Notes: generated by a model not told the origin, from the letters alone. 64,000 nt of DNA from Bradyrhizobium sp. 199 (GCF_023073355.1 NZ_JADPJI010000005.1:496001-560000), one strand, 5' to 3'. Numbered from the stretch's first letter, positions 53,318 to 63,578 are shown. Numbers and translations: made by a program.

Positions 53318-53336
53318 TTGCAGCTTACGGCTGCAA
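53318..53336. promoter_or_regulatory. Putative LysR binding site
   Basis: Inverted repeat TTGCAG-N7-CTGCAA (19 bases) located between the isochorismatase-like gene and the LysR gene, 39 bases before the LysR start. Additional TGCAG half-sites flank it (TTGTGCAGG, TTTGCAGG). Its form matches the T-N11-A style of LysR boxes. Confidence 0.65.
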
Positions 53337-53374
53337 ATTTGCAGGATGCGGCATCGCCTGCTAGGCTCGCCAGC

Positions 53375-54211
53375 ATGAACTGGGACGATCTGCGCATCAT
53401 TGCCGCGGTGAGGGACGAGGGGACCTATGCCGGTGCCAGCGCGCGGCTGCGCATCGACGAGACCACCGTCGGGCGCCGGCTCGCGCGCATCCAGCGCGAT
53501 CTCGGCGTGCCGCTGTTCGATGCGGTGGACGGGTTGCGGCGGCCAACACGCCATTGCGAGGCCGTGATCGAGCATGTCGGCGCGATGGCCGCCCATGTCG
53601 CGGCGATCGACCGCATCAAGGAGAGCCAGCCCGGGCCGGTCGGCCGCCTGCGCATCGCCTCGACCAACGCGGTTGCCGAAGAATTGCTGGCGCCGCGGGC
53701 AAGCAGCTTTCTGCGCGATCATCCCGGTCTGACCCTGCAATTCCTAACCTCCAGCGGCAACGTCAAATTCTCGCGCTGGCAGGCCGATCTTGCCATTCGC
53801 CTGCGCAAGCCGGAGAAGGGCGACTTCACCATCTCCAAGCTCGGCGATGTCAGGCTGTATTTCTTCGAGCCCGCAGATCGCTCCGGCGACCCGGTCGCCT
53901 GCGTCTATCCGGACGAACTCGACACCATTCCCGAACAGCAGTTCCTGCGGGCGAAGCGACTAAAGAACGTCCGCTGCATCACCGACAATGTCCGTATCAT
54001 CAGGACCATGATCCAGTCGCATCACGCCGTCGGCGTGCTGCCCGAGCACAGCTGCGAAGGCCTGCTCGCCGACCGCAGCCTGCGCGCCACGCTGCTGCCG
54101 AAACGGCGCGATGTCTGGCTGCTCGTGCAAAATCATCTCAAGCGCGACGCCGCAACACGCGTGACGATCGACTGGGTGAGGGCCTGCTTCCAGGTCACGC
54201 CGCGTCCTTGA
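53375..54211 (+). CDS. LysR family transcriptional regulator
   Basis: A 278-residue LysR-type regulator: MNWDDLRIIAAVRDEGTYAGASARLRIDETTVGRRLARIQRDLGVPLFD for the winged helix and a substrate-binding domain with GRLRIASTNAVAEELLAP. The upstream frame is open for another 1 kb but is antisense to the GST and isochorismatase genes. It is divergent from those two genes and an inverted repeat lies between them. Confidence 0.9.
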   Translation: MNWDDLRIIAAVRDEGTYAGASARLRIDETTVGRRLARIQRDLGVPLFDAVDGLRRPTRHCEAVIEHVGAMAAHVAAIDRIKESQPGPVGRLRIASTNAVAEELLAPRASSFLRDHPGLTLQFLTSSGNVKFSRWQADLAIRLRKPEKGDFTISKLGDVRLYFFEPADRSGDPVACVYPDELDTIPEQQFLRAKRLKNVRCITDNVRIIRTMIQSHHAVGVLPEHSCEGLLADRSLRATLLPKRRDVWLLVQNHLKRDAATRVTIDWVRACFQVTPRP

Positions 54212-54346
54212 TGCCTGGTGCTGTTCGCGATCCGCGAGGCGGTCACGGGCCGGACGCTGGACGAGGTGCTGTCCGCGAAGGCGGCGCTGGACGCGGAGCT
54301 GCGCGACCATGTGCGGGCACGGTCGGTCAGTCCGGCGTGCAAGTGA
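54212..54346 (+). pseudogene. Remnant resembling an SPFH/slipin-type protein C-terminus
   Basis: After the LysR stop, one frame reads LFAIREAVTGRTLDEVLSAK, followed by AALDAELRDHVRAR, then drifts and stops at 54344. This resembles the C-terminal part of a slipin/SPFH domain (the R-E-A-V-x-G-R-T-L-D-E-V-L pattern). It has no start codon or remainder of the gene, so it looks like a fragment left by deletion. The identification is from a short stretch and is tentative. Confidence 0.5.
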
Positions 54347-54390
54347 TGGTCCGCGAGCTCAGCTCCTCGCGACTTCGTCGCGCCCCCACA

Positions 54391-54421
54391 AACAAAAACC
54401 CCGGCATCGCTGCCGGGGTTT
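54391..54421 (-). terminator. Rho-independent terminator of groESL
   Basis: A 10-bp stem AACCCCGGCA/TGCCGGGGTT with a 4-base loop. On the minus strand it is followed by TTTGTTTGTGG. It lies 25 bases downstream of the groEL stop. Confidence 0.9.
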
Positions 54422-54445
54422 CGTAGTTCTTGAGATAGCCGGACC

Positions 54446-56131
<1,686 letters not shown>

Positions 56132-56446
56132 TTAGGCCGCCTTCTTCTTGGAAGCGGGGACGTCGAGAACGCCCATGATGTCGCTTTCCTTCATGATTAG
56201 CAGGTCGACGTTGTCGATCTTGACCTCGGTGCCGGACCACTTGCCGAACAGCACGCGGTCGCCGACCTTGAGGTCGATCGGGAGCAGCTTGCCGGCTTCG
56301 TCGCGGCCACCTGGGCCCACGGCGACGACTTCGCCCTGAGAGGGCTTTTCCTTGGCAGTGTCGGGAATGATGATGCCGCCAGCGGTCTTCTCTTCTGCGT
56401 CGATGCGCTTGACCACGACGCGGTCGTGAAGCGGACGGAATTTCAT
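56132..56446 (-). CDS. groS: Co-chaperonin GroES
   Basis: A 104-residue co-chaperonin: [44 protein letters not shown], including the mobile loop, with a slightly extended C-terminus ([10 protein letters not shown]). A strong ribosome site AGGAGG lies six bases before the ATG. It heads the groESL operon under CIRCE and a sigma-32-like promoter. Confidence 0.98.
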   Translation of the reverse strand: MKFRPLHDRVVVKRIDAEEKTAGGIIIPDTAKEKPSQGEVVAVGPGGRDEAGKLLPIDLKVGDRVLFGKWSGTEVKIDNVDLLIMKESDIMGVLDVPASKKKAA

Positions 56447-56489
56447 GCAGTCCTCCTAAGCATTTGCTTGGGTTGTGGTTTTCAGATTG

Positions 56490-56516
56490 TTAGCAATCGG
56501 TGCCAGCGAGTGCTAG
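56490..56516. promoter_or_regulatory. CIRCE operator (HrcA site) of groESL
   Basis: TTAGCAATC-N9-GAGTGCTAG matches the CIRCE inverted repeat (TTAGCACTC-N9-GAGTGCTAA) with two mismatches, 44 bases upstream of groES. It is the binding site of the heat-shock repressor HrcA, whose gene is not in the window. Confidence 0.92.
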
Positions 56517-56529
56517 CACACGCGAGCTG

Positions 56530-56558
56530 AAATAGGGCAGGAATTTTGCGGGAGCAAG
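56530..56558 (-). promoter_or_regulatory. Putative sigma-32 (RpoH) promoter of groESL
   Basis: On the minus strand CTTG (56558-56555) and CCCTATTT (56537-56530) are 17 bases apart, close to the alphaproteobacterial RpoH consensus CTTG...CYTATNT. The CIRCE element lies just downstream of the -10 region, so HrcA could block RNA polymerase here. Confidence 0.7.
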
Positions 56559-56637
56559 GGCTTCTAGCAGAAAAATCAGCACTCGGTAGCACGGACTGCC
56601 AGAATCCTTTGCCATCGTTAACTCTGCCGTGTCCGTA

Positions 56638-56664
56638 TTAGCACGGGGGCGCATCTGCTGCTAA
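56638..56664. promoter_or_regulatory. Degenerate CIRCE-like inverted repeat
   Basis: TTAGCACGG-N9-TGCTGCTAA keeps the outer arms and exact spacing of CIRCE but not the inner bases. It lies 157 bases upstream of usg and 192 bases upstream of groES. It may be an old or weak HrcA site or a coincidence. The rest of the 374-base groES-usg interval holds no gene. Confidence 0.35.
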
Positions 56665-56820
56665 AGCATTGAATTTCAACAGCTTGTTAAACTTTTGGGC
56701 TTGAGATGGATTGTCAGTTTGCGTCACATTTCTCTCATGTGAGCGCATCAGTACCGGGTGGCTCGTAAGGCGCACACCGACCAAGCCGCCCCTGAATGCG
56801 CTCCTGCAAAGGAGGTTGGC

Positions 56821-57108
56821 ATGGGCTTGCGGAGTGGGGTCGTTTCCGAGGAATTCCGGAAACAGATGCTGGGTTACGGGCTGACGACGGCACAGATTCT
56901 CTATCGGATGCCGGATCATCCCTCGTTGCTCCAGACCTACGTCTGGCAGAACTACGACATGTTTCCGAAATTCCCGGCGCTGAAGGATTTCCTGGCGTTC
57001 TGGCAAGAGAAGCTCGACGGCCCCCTCCATTCAGTCACCGTGGCGCATTCCAAGCTGATCAAGCCGGCGGAGCTGCGCACCGTGGATGGCGTGTTCCGGC
57101 TGCATTGA
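56821..57108 (+). CDS. usg: Usg family protein
   Basis: A 95-residue protein of the Usg family, named in alphaproteobacteria but without proven function: EEFRKQMLGYGLTTAQILYRMPDHPSLLQTYVWQNYDMFPKFPALKDFL. An old annotation links it to phosphoribosylanthranilate isomerase, without clear evidence. The ATG at 56821 follows AAGGAGG by six bases; the frame extends further upstream but that part is not conserved-looking. Confidence 0.82.
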   Translation: MGLRSGVVSEEFRKQMLGYGLTTAQILYRMPDHPSLLQTYVWQNYDMFPKFPALKDFLAFWQEKLDGPLHSVTVAHSKLIKPAELRTVDGVFRLH

Positions 57109-57257
57109 GGCAGCGATGGGCTAGGTGGATTGGCGTGGCGCAATCCACCTCTTCGCCCGACGCGGACGCAAGATTGCGGGTTAGGCCCTCGTCTAACCCA
57201 CCTTACGTTTTCGCGATCTGTGCTAGCCTCTCCCCACAATAACAGGGGATGCAGCCC

Positions 57258-57779
57258 ATGGCCAAGAAAACAAAATCGCGCAACGCATCGCAAGCCGCGG
57301 TGAAGAAGCGGAGCGGAGCCAAGGCCGCGACCGGATCATCGGCGCGCAAGACGGTGAAGGCGAAAGCGCCCGCCGTCATCTCGAAAAAGCCCGCGCGTCC
57401 CAGGCAGCGTATCGCGATCAGCCATCACCGCGAGGAAGACTTCAAGGCCGACGGCCTGCGTACCTACGCGCAATATCGCGACCTCGGCATTGCCGCAGCG
57501 TCCCATGGTCTTGCCCAAGCGCACGTGATCCGGCTGCAAGGCCCCTGCAATCCGGACGAGGTTTCGAAGCTGCATTTCCACGACGTCGAATTCCAGATGG
57601 TCTACGTGCTCAAGGGCTGGGTGAAGACCTATATGGACGGAGAGGGCGAGACGCTGATGAAAGAAGGCAGCGCCTGGACCCAGCCGCCGAAGATCAAGCA
57701 CATGATTTTGGATTACTCGGATGACGTCGAGCTGCTGGAGGTGATCCTCCCGGCGGAGTTCAGGACGGTCGAGCTGTAG
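57258..57779 (+). CDS. Cupin domain protein with basic N-terminal tail
   Basis: A 173-residue protein. The first 50 residues are Lys/Ala-rich and probably disordered (KKTKSRNASQAAVKKRSGAKA). The rest is a single cupin: LHFHDVEFQMVYVLKGWVKTYMDGEG with metal-ligand His residues, and GSAWTQPPKIKHMI. The basic tail resembles histone-H1-like AlgP tails and may contact nucleic acid. No substrate is known. An earlier ATG at 57249 is possible. Confidence 0.78.
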   Translation: MAKKTKSRNASQAAVKKRSGAKAATGSSARKTVKAKAPAVISKKPARPRQRIAISHHREEDFKADGLRTYAQYRDLGIAAASHGLAQAHVIRLQGPCNPDEVSKLHFHDVEFQMVYVLKGWVKTYMDGEGETLMKEGSAWTQPPKIKHMILDYSDDVELLEVILPAEFRTVEL

Positions 57780-57796
57780 GCGTAGGCTTTCTCCTC

Positions 57797-57880
57797 GTCA
57801 TTGGGAGGAGCCTTGCGACGAAGCAATCCAGAATCTTTCCGTGGGTGCAGACTGGATTGCTTCGCTTCGCTCGCAATGAC
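57797..57880. repeat. Intergenic repeat, family 4
   Basis: Element GTCATTGGGAGGAGCCTTGCG... ending TTCGCTCGCAATGAC, with internal GAAGCAATCCAGA and its inverse ...CTGGATTGCTTC. This palindromic element is common between genes in Bradyrhizobium. It lies between the cupin gene and the nucleoside transporter gene. Confidence 0.75.
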
Positions 57881-57892
57881 AGCCACGGTGGC

Positions 57893-59161
57893 TCACGCCA
57901 ACACCCCCACCACCGCTCCCATCAAACACGTCGTCAGCGTCCCCGACACAATCGACTTCAGCCCGAGCGTGTTGATCTCCTCGCGCCGCTCCGGCGCCAT
58001 CACGCCGAGGCCGCCGATCATGATGCCGAGGCTGGCGAAATTGGCGAAGCCGCACATCGCATAGAGCATGATCAGGCGCGAGCGCGGATCGAGCGTGTCA
58101 GGCGGCAGCTTCGAGAAGTCGACATAAGCGATCAATTCGTTGAGCACGGTCTTGGTGCCCATCAGGCTGCCGCCGGTAACGGCCTGATCCCACGGCAATC
58201 CCATCAGCCAGCACACCGGCGCCATCACGAGCCCAAGCAGGCGCTGCAACGAGATCGCGGCGCCGCCGAGGTGTGGCAAGAGGCCGAGCATGGCATTGAC
58301 GAGATAGACCAGCGCGACCAGCACCAGCAGCATCGCGACGATGTTGATCAGCAGTTCAATGCCCGCGGCGGTGCCCTTTACGATCGCATCCATCGTGCCG
58401 GAGACCTCCTTGTCGGGATCGCTGGCGACCCGGGGATCTCCCAGCGTGCCGCCGGTGCGCCTGTCGGAGGTTTCAGGCACCATGATCAGACTGACGAGGA
58501 TCGCAGCAGGCGCGCCCAGCACCGAGGCGACGACGAAATGCGCGGCGGCATCTGGAATGAGAGGCGCCAGCAGCGTCGCATACAGTACCAGCACCGTGCC
58601 GGCAATGCCCGCCATGCCGCCGGTCATCACCAGGAACAATTCGCTGCGGGTCATCTGTTGCAGATACGGCCGCACGAACAGCGGTGCCTCGACCATGCCG
58701 AGAAAGATGTTGGCGGCGGTCGAGAGGCCTACTGCACCGCCGACGCCCAGCGTCCGCTCCAGCAGCCAGGCCATGCCGCGCACGATCGGCGGCAGCACGC
58801 GCCAGTAGAACAGCAGCGTCGTCAGCACGCTCATGACCAGCACGATCGGCAGCGCCTGGAATGCCAGGATGAAATCGGCGCCGGGCACTTTCAAATCGAA
58901 GGGCAGGGGGCCGCCGCCGACATAGCCGAACACGAAGGCGGAGCCGGCGCGCGAGGCCGCGGAGATCGCGCCCACGGCGTCGTTAATGGCTCCGAAGGCG
59001 CGCGCCACCACCGGCAGCTTCAGGAGCACGATCGCGGTGACGAAGGTGGCGACGAGGCCGATCGCCGCCTGTCGCAGCGACACGGCGCGCCGATTCTCTG
59101 CGAGCGCGAAGGCGATCAACAGCAATGCGAAAATGCCGAGTGCCGATTGCAAGCGCAGCAT
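57893..59161 (-). CDS. NupC/CNT-family nucleoside transporter
   Basis: A 422-residue inner-membrane concentrative nucleoside transporter: about ten membrane segments, ALPIVLVMSVLTTLLFYWRVLPPIVRGMAWLLERTLGVGG, GMVEAPLFVRPYL, MTGGMAGIAGTVLVLYATLL, GTKTVLNELIAY and MCGFANFASLGIMIGGLG. These match the CNT core and C-terminal gate motifs. It imports nucleosides with a cation. It is divergent from the MFS exporter. Confidence 0.92.
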   Translation of the reverse strand: MLRLQSALGIFALLLIAFALAENRRAVSLRQAAIGLVATFVTAIVLLKLPVVARAFGAINDAVGAISAASRAGSAFVFGYVGGGPLPFDLKVPGADFILAFQALPIVLVMSVLTTLLFYWRVLPPIVRGMAWLLERTLGVGGAVGLSTAANIFLGMVEAPLFVRPYLQQMTRSELFLVMTGGMAGIAGTVLVLYATLLAPLIPDAAAHFVVASVLGAPAAILVSLIMVPETSDRRTGGTLGDPRVASDPDKEVSGTMDAIVKGTAAGIELLINIVAMLLVLVALVYLVNAMLGLLPHLGGAAISLQRLLGLVMAPVCWLMGLPWDQAVTGGSLMGTKTVLNELIAYVDFSKLPPDTLDPRSRLIMLYAMCGFANFASLGIMIGGLGVMAPERREEINTLGLKSIVSGTLTTCLMGAVVGVLA

Positions 59162-59332
59162 GATGTCCCCAAACCCTCAATGATTATGGCCGCGCCTGCG
59201 CTGCAAAGGCAATGCCGCCACATGCGGGCGGCTCCCCGGTGTTGACAAGCGGGTCCGCCTCGGCCACGCGGGATCGATCGACATCAGGGGCCGAGCGGTC
59301 CGAGGGTCACCCAAAAGACGATCCAAGAGGCG

Positions 59333-60571
59333 ATGCCAGAGCAGCCAATATCCAGCCATCCGCCGGTCAGCGCTCGCGCGCTCCTCGCCCACCGCGCCTT
59401 CCTGTACTTCCTGCTGTCGCGCAGCCTGTCGCGCTTTTCCAGCCAGATCGCGGCGGTTGCGATCGGCTGGCAGATCTACGATCTCACCGGTTCGGCCTTC
59501 GATCTCGGCATGGTCGGCCTCGTGCAGTTCCTGCCCACCGCGCTTTTGGTGTTCGTCGCCGGTCACGCCGCCGACAAGTTTGAGCGCAAACGGGTCGTTC
59601 AGCTCTGCCAACTCGTGGAAGCCGCAACCGCGCTCTATCTCGCGATCATCACCTATCTCGGCGCGGTCAGCGAGGTGCAGATCTTCATCGCGACCTTCGT
59701 GCTCGGCATTGCCGGCGCGTTCGAAAGCCCGACCACGGCGGCGCTGCTACCGTTGATCGCGCCGCAGGGGTCGCTCCAGCGCGCCACGGCCGTCTCCAGC
59801 GGCGCGGCGCAGGTCGCGACCATCACCGGGCCGGCGCTCGGCGGCTTCGCCTATGCGGTCGCCCCGCATCTTGCCTATGCCATGATGGTCCTGTTCTGGA
59901 TTTTCGGGATGATCCTGACCGGCTTCGTCCGGCCGCGCCCGCAGGCGGTTGCCAAGGAGGGGACAGACGCCGACAACATCTTCGCCGGCGTCCGCTTCAT
60001 CCGCAGCAATCCCGCGATCCTCGGCACCATTTCGCTCGACCTGTTCGCGGTATTGTTCGGCGGCGTCACGGCGCTGTTGCCGATCTATGCCCGTGACATC
60101 CTCCAGACCGGGCCGCTCGGGCTCGGCGTGTTGCGCGCGGCGCCCGCGGTCGGCGCGCTCTTGATGACCATGGTGCTGGCGCGTCACGCCATCTCGCGGC
60201 ATGTGGGCCCGCGCATGTTCCAGGCCGTGATCGTGTTCGGCCTCGCCACCATCGTGTTCGCGCTGTCGTCCTGGATGTGGCTGTCCGTGCTGTCGCTCGC
60301 CGTGCTCGGAGCGGCCGACACGATCAGCGTCGTAATCCGCTTCTCGCTGGTGCAGCTGTCAACGCCCGACGAGATGCGCGGCCGCGTCGGCGCGGTCAAC
60401 TTCCTCTTCATCAACGCCTCGAACCAGCTCGGCCAGTTCGAGAGCGGCGTGGCTGCCGCGTTGCTCGGCGCCATGCCGGCCGCCGTATTCGGCGGCGTTG
60501 CTACCGTCGCGGTGGCGCTGCTGTGGATGAAGTTGTTCCCGAGCCTGCGGAAGGTGGAGAGTTTGGAGTAG
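59333..60571 (+). CDS. MFS transporter (EntS-like exporter)
   Basis: A 412-residue MFS transporter with twelve predicted helices. The first part, SRSLSRFSSQIAAVAIGWQIYDLTGSAFDLGMVGL, and the loop VAGHAADKFERKRVVQLCQ are typical of the MFS_3 / EntS-like group, which exports siderophores or drugs. The central loop is short and charged. The ATG at 59333 is chosen as the first in frame. Substrate unknown. Confidence 0.88.
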   Translation: MPEQPISSHPPVSARALLAHRAFLYFLLSRSLSRFSSQIAAVAIGWQIYDLTGSAFDLGMVGLVQFLPTALLVFVAGHAADKFERKRVVQLCQLVEAATALYLAIITYLGAVSEVQIFIATFVLGIAGAFESPTTAALLPLIAPQGSLQRATAVSSGAAQVATITGPALGGFAYAVAPHLAYAMMVLFWIFGMILTGFVRPRPQAVAKEGTDADNIFAGVRFIRSNPAILGTISLDLFAVLFGGVTALLPIYARDILQTGPLGLGVLRAAPAVGALLMTMVLARHAISRHVGPRMFQAVIVFGLATIVFALSSWMWLSVLSLAVLGAADTISVVIRFSLVQLSTPDEMRGRVGAVNFLFINASNQLGQFESGVAAALLGAMPAAVFGGVATVAVALLWMKLFPSLRKVESLE

Positions 60572-60580
60572 GGGAAGCAT

Positions 60581-60716
60581 CGTGTCCCGGACAAGCCGCA
60601 ACGCATCAGCGTTGCGGCGCAGAGCCGGGACACGGAAGGCCAGAAACGAAACTGCGGAGGGATGTGCCCGGCTCAGCAGCGCGTCATTGCATGCCGCGCG
60701 GCGTCCGGGGCACGGT
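60581..60716. repeat. Intergenic repeat, family 5
   Basis: Contains GTGTCCCGGACAAGCCGCAACGC..GTTGCGGC...GAGCCGGGACACG, a palindromic unit, and a second half-unit near 60699 (GGCGTCCGGGGCACGG). It fills most of the 211-base gap between the MFS gene and the convergent SDR gene. Confidence 0.7.
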
Positions 60717-60782
60717 CTGACGCGGCATAGGGAAATCAATGAGATACCTACTGTGCATGGGGTTGTTTTCGCAATTTTTGCT

Positions 60783-61541
60783 TTAGCCCCGCCCCACGAA
60801 CGGCATCTTGGTCGCCATCACCGTCATGGTCAGCACGTTGGCATCGAGCGGCAGGCCGGCCATGTAGGCGACGGCATCGCCGACCGCTTTCGCGTCCATG
60901 CGCGGCTCCTGCTTCGACGTGCCGTCGGGCTGCAGCACGCCGGGGCCGTTGACCATGCGATCGGTCATGGGGGTCGCGGCATTGCCGATGTCGACCTGGC
61001 CGACGGCGATGTCGTACATGCGGCCGTCGAGGTTGCTGGCCTTGGTCAGGCCGGTGATGGCGTGCTTGGTCGAGGTGTAGGCCGCCGAGAACGGCCGCGG
61101 CGCATGCGCCGAGATCGAGCCGTTGTTGATGATGCGGCCGCCGCGCGGGCTCTGGTCCTTCATCATGCGGAAGGCGTGCTGGGTGCACAGGAACGGGCCG
61201 GTGAGGTTGGTGTTCACCACCGCCTGCCACTGCTCGAGGCTGAGATCCTCGAAATTCACTGGAGGGGCGCCCATCCCGGCATTGTTGAAGAGTACGTCGA
61301 GCCGGCCATAGGTCGCCTTCACCTTGTCGAACAGCGCGGCAATGGAGTCCGGCTGGGTCATGTCGGCGGTAACGCACAGGCTCTTGCCGGCCGGGCCGAG
61401 CTTTGCGGTCTCCTCCAGCTTGTCGAGCCGGCGCCCGACCAGCACCACGGTGAAGCCGGTGTTCATCAGCGCCAGCGACGCCGCGCGCCCGACGCCGGTG
61501 CCGGCGCCGGTCACCACTGCGATCTTCTTTGCTTCACTCAT
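60783..61541 (-). CDS. SDR family oxidoreductase
   Basis: A 252-residue short-chain dehydrogenase: [38 protein letters not shown] and the Y-x3-K motif in [12 protein letters not shown]. Oxidises or reduces an alcohol or ketone with NAD(P); substrate unknown. The ATG at 61541 follows CAGGAAACG. It is 24 bases behind the Anbu gene on the same strand, so it may be in that operon. Confidence 0.9.
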   Translation of the reverse strand: MSEAKKIAVVTGAGTGVGRAASLALMNTGFTVVLVGRRLDKLEETAKLGPAGKSLCVTADMTQPDSIAALFDKVKATYGRLDVLFNNAGMGAPPVNFEDLSLEQWQAVVNTNLTGPFLCTQHAFRMMKDQSPRGGRIINNGSISAHAPRPFSAAYTSTKHAITGLTKASNLDGRMYDIAVGQVDIGNAATPMTDRMVNGPGVLQPDGTSKQEPRMDAKAVGDAVAYMAGLPLDANVLTMTVMATKMPFVGRG

Positions 61542-61565
61542 CGTTTCCTGCCTTTTCTCATGCTG

Positions 61566-62324
61566 TCAGGTTTTCGGTTCTTTTTCGTTCTTGTAGGGCG
61601 GCCGCGGAATGTTCTGGTGTGCCGCCCGCAGCGCCGCAGACCAGCGTGAGCGCAAATCGTGGAAATAGGGCTCGCCCGCCTCGATGCGGTGGTTGAGATC
61701 GGCCTCGCAGGCGTCCGCGCGTACCACCAGCACATCGATCGGCAGGCCGACGCCGAGATTCGAGCGCATGGTCGAGTCCATGGAGATCAGGCCGGTCTTC
61801 AGCGCCTCGTAAAGCTCAACGTCGTAGTGCATGGCGCGGTCGAGCACCGGCTTGCCGTATTTGTGTTCGCCGATCTGCAGGTAGGGCGTGTCGGTGGTGC
61901 ACTCGATGAAATTGCCCGCGGTGTAGATCATGAACAGGCGCATCCGGGAGCCCTTGATCTGGCCGCCGAACAGGAACGAAACGTCGAAGGACACGTCCTC
62001 GGATCTCAGTGCCGGCCCTTCGGTCGCATGCACTGCGCGGATCGCGCGGCCGATGCGCTGGGCGGCCTGGAACATGGTCGGCGCGTTCATCAGCGTCTCG
62101 ATTTCGCCGGTGTCGGGGTCTTCGAGACCTTCGGTCAGCGTTGACAGAACCGACTGGCTGATGGCGAGGTTGCCCGCGCTGGCGATCGCCATGATGCGCT
62201 CGCCAGGCTTTGAGAAGATGTGAAGCTTGCGGAAGGTCGAGACGTTGTCGAGACCGGCATTGGTGCGGGTATCGGCGATCATCACCAGACCGTCCCGAAC
62301 CAGGATTCCGCAACAATAGGTCAT
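61566..62324 (-). CDS. Anbu-type proteasome-like peptidase
   Basis: A 252-residue bacterial proteasome relative of the Anbu family. After the initiator Met, the N-terminal nucleophile is Thr (MTYCCGILVRDGLVMIADTRTNAG), then FRKLHIFSKPGERIMAIASAGNLA, TMFQAAQRIGRAIR and the late motif SMDSTMRSNLGVGLPIDV. Anbu forms open helical or ring complexes; physiological substrates are unknown. Known genetic partners are a transglutaminase-like protein, an alpha-E protein and an ATP-grasp enzyme, the first two of which follow here. The ATG at 62324 sits right at the Thr nucleophile and is therefore certain. Confidence 0.93.
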   Translation of the reverse strand: MTYCCGILVRDGLVMIADTRTNAGLDNVSTFRKLHIFSKPGERIMAIASAGNLAISQSVLSTLTEGLEDPDTGEIETLMNAPTMFQAAQRIGRAIRAVHATEGPALRSEDVSFDVSFLFGGQIKGSRMRLFMIYTAGNFIECTTDTPYLQIGEHKYGKPVLDRAMHYDVELYEALKTGLISMDSTMRSNLGVGLPIDVLVVRADACEADLNHRIEAGEPYFHDLRSRWSAALRAAHQNIPRPPYKNEKEPKT

Positions 62325-62397
62325 TTCCAGTCCCCGAACGCGTTTGCGCGGAATTACTAGCCAATTTCGGGAAGGCATGAAACCCCCGATTCCGGCT

Positions 62398-62500
62398 GTC
62401 ATTCCGGGGCGCGACGAAGTCGCGAGCCCGGAATTCCATTCGTCCACGAACCTTGCCGCCTGATGAATTCCGGGTTCGCGCCACGCGCGCCCCGGAATGA
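62398..62500. repeat. Palindromic intergenic repeat, family 1 variant
   Basis: Starts GTCATTCCGGGGCGCGACGAAG and ends GGCGCGCCCCGGAATGA, with inner GAGCCCGGAATTCC and GAATTCCGGGTTC arms. It lies between the Anbu and transglutaminase-like genes. The remaining sequence in this 286-base gap shows no gene. Confidence 0.8.
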
Positions 62501-62610
62501 GAACTCGCTTTGTCGCTCAACCCGTCGGATCTACGAGGACGGTTGCCATGGGGCTCCTCGCGGGGACGGTCTGGTCCCGTAGCACGGCCTCGGCATTCGG
62601 ACGGTCGCGC

Positions 62611-63459
62611 CTAGCTCTGCCACTGTGACTGTGATTGCGACTGCCCGCCGCGGCCGGTCGGCTCGACCTTGACCGCCACCGTCAGCGTCTCCGCACCGCC
62701 GCCATAGCGGGTGCCGCGCACCGGGGCTGCGCCGAGATAGTCGAGCCCGATCGCGACGCGGACATGAGCGTCGGTGGCGCAGATGCTGTTGGCGGGATCG
62801 AAGCCGATCCAGCCGAGATCAGGCACGTAGGCCTCCGCCCAGGCGTGCCCGGCCTCCTGATGCAGCATACCGTCCGAGCGCAGGAAATGGCCGGAGACAA
62901 AGCGCGCCGGCACGCCGCCGGCGCGGGCGCAAGCAATGAAGATGTGCGCGTAGTCCTGGCAGACCCCGCGCTTGAGCGTGAACGCTTCAGCTGCCGAGGT
63001 GCCGCTGTTGGTGGGGTCCTCGTCGAACGTCATGTGATCGGCAATCTGGCTCATCAGCGTATGGAGGAAGCCGAGCCTGTCGCTCTCGGCCTCGCTGCGC
63101 AACTGGCGCGCAACCACCATCATCGCCGGATTGACGGAGGTGAGGTCGGTTGAGCGCAGGAACATGCCGGCCGGAAAGCGCTCGTCGGTGCCGCGCAGCA
63201 CGCCGCCGGTGTCGTGGGTCTCGACCAGGCCTTCGGCGATGATCTTGATGTCGCCGACCGGTCCGCAGGACAGCACGTGGGTGACGTTGCCGAAGGCGTC
63301 CTCATGCGTGTCGAGCCTGGTGTCCGTGGAGACGTCGATCTGCCATTCCGCCACATATTGCCCGTCATGGCTGCCGGGTGTCATGCGCAGGATCTGGATC
63401 ACGCTCGTGGCCGGCGGCTCGTAGCGATAGGTCGTGGTGTGCAGGATTCGCAGGCGCAT
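62611..63459 (-). CDS. Transglutaminase-like protein (Anbu cluster)
   Basis: A 282-residue protein with an N-terminal beta-sandwich (MRLRILHTTTYRYEPPATSVIQILRMTPGSH) and a transglutaminase-like core whose catalytic Cys lies in LKRGVCQDYAHIFIACARAGG, His in EAGHAWAEAYVPDLGW and Asp in GFDPANS. The C-terminus is Gln/Ser-rich (QSQSQSQWQS). It is part of the Anbu / alpha-E / ATP-grasp set proposed to make or modify peptides. The frame extends 27 codons upstream into a palindromic repeat; MRLRIL is the natural start. Confidence 0.92.
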   Translation of the reverse strand: MRLRILHTTTYRYEPPATSVIQILRMTPGSHDGQYVAEWQIDVSTDTRLDTHEDAFGNVTHVLSCGPVGDIKIIAEGLVETHDTGGVLRGTDERFPAGMFLRSTDLTSVNPAMMVVARQLRSEAESDRLGFLHTLMSQIADHMTFDEDPTNSGTSAAEAFTLKRGVCQDYAHIFIACARAGGVPARFVSGHFLRSDGMLHQEAGHAWAEAYVPDLGWIGFDPANSICATDAHVRVAIGLDYLGAAPVRGTRYGGGAETLTVAVKVEPTGRGGQSQSQSQWQS

Positions 63460-63474
63460 GGTGTTTCTAGATCC

Positions 63475-63554
63475 GTCATTCCAGGTTGGCGCGAAGCGCC
63501 GGACCCGGAATCTCGAGATTCCGGGTTCGATGCTTCGCATCGCCCCGGAATGAC
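63475..63554. repeat. Palindromic intergenic repeat, family 1
   Basis: Copy between the transglutaminase-like and alpha-E genes, with core GGAATCTCGAGATTCC, right end GCCCCGGAATGAC and a diverged left end GTCATTCCAGGTT. Open frames across this element (MRSIEPGISRFRVR and similar) explain false N-terminal extensions of the downstream gene. Confidence 0.85.
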
Positions 63555-63578
63555 GAAGGGTGAGAGGTTCGGTCCTGA

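Noticed and set aside
52385..53374. Open frame extending the LysR gene upstream by about 330 codons
   Set aside because: This part is antisense to the GST and isochorismatase-like genes; the LysR winged helix begins at 53375.
57845..59245. Long plus-strand frame opposite the nucleoside transporter gene
   Set aside because: It is Gln/His/Arg-rich with no domain and is exactly antisense to a clearly recognised CNT transporter.
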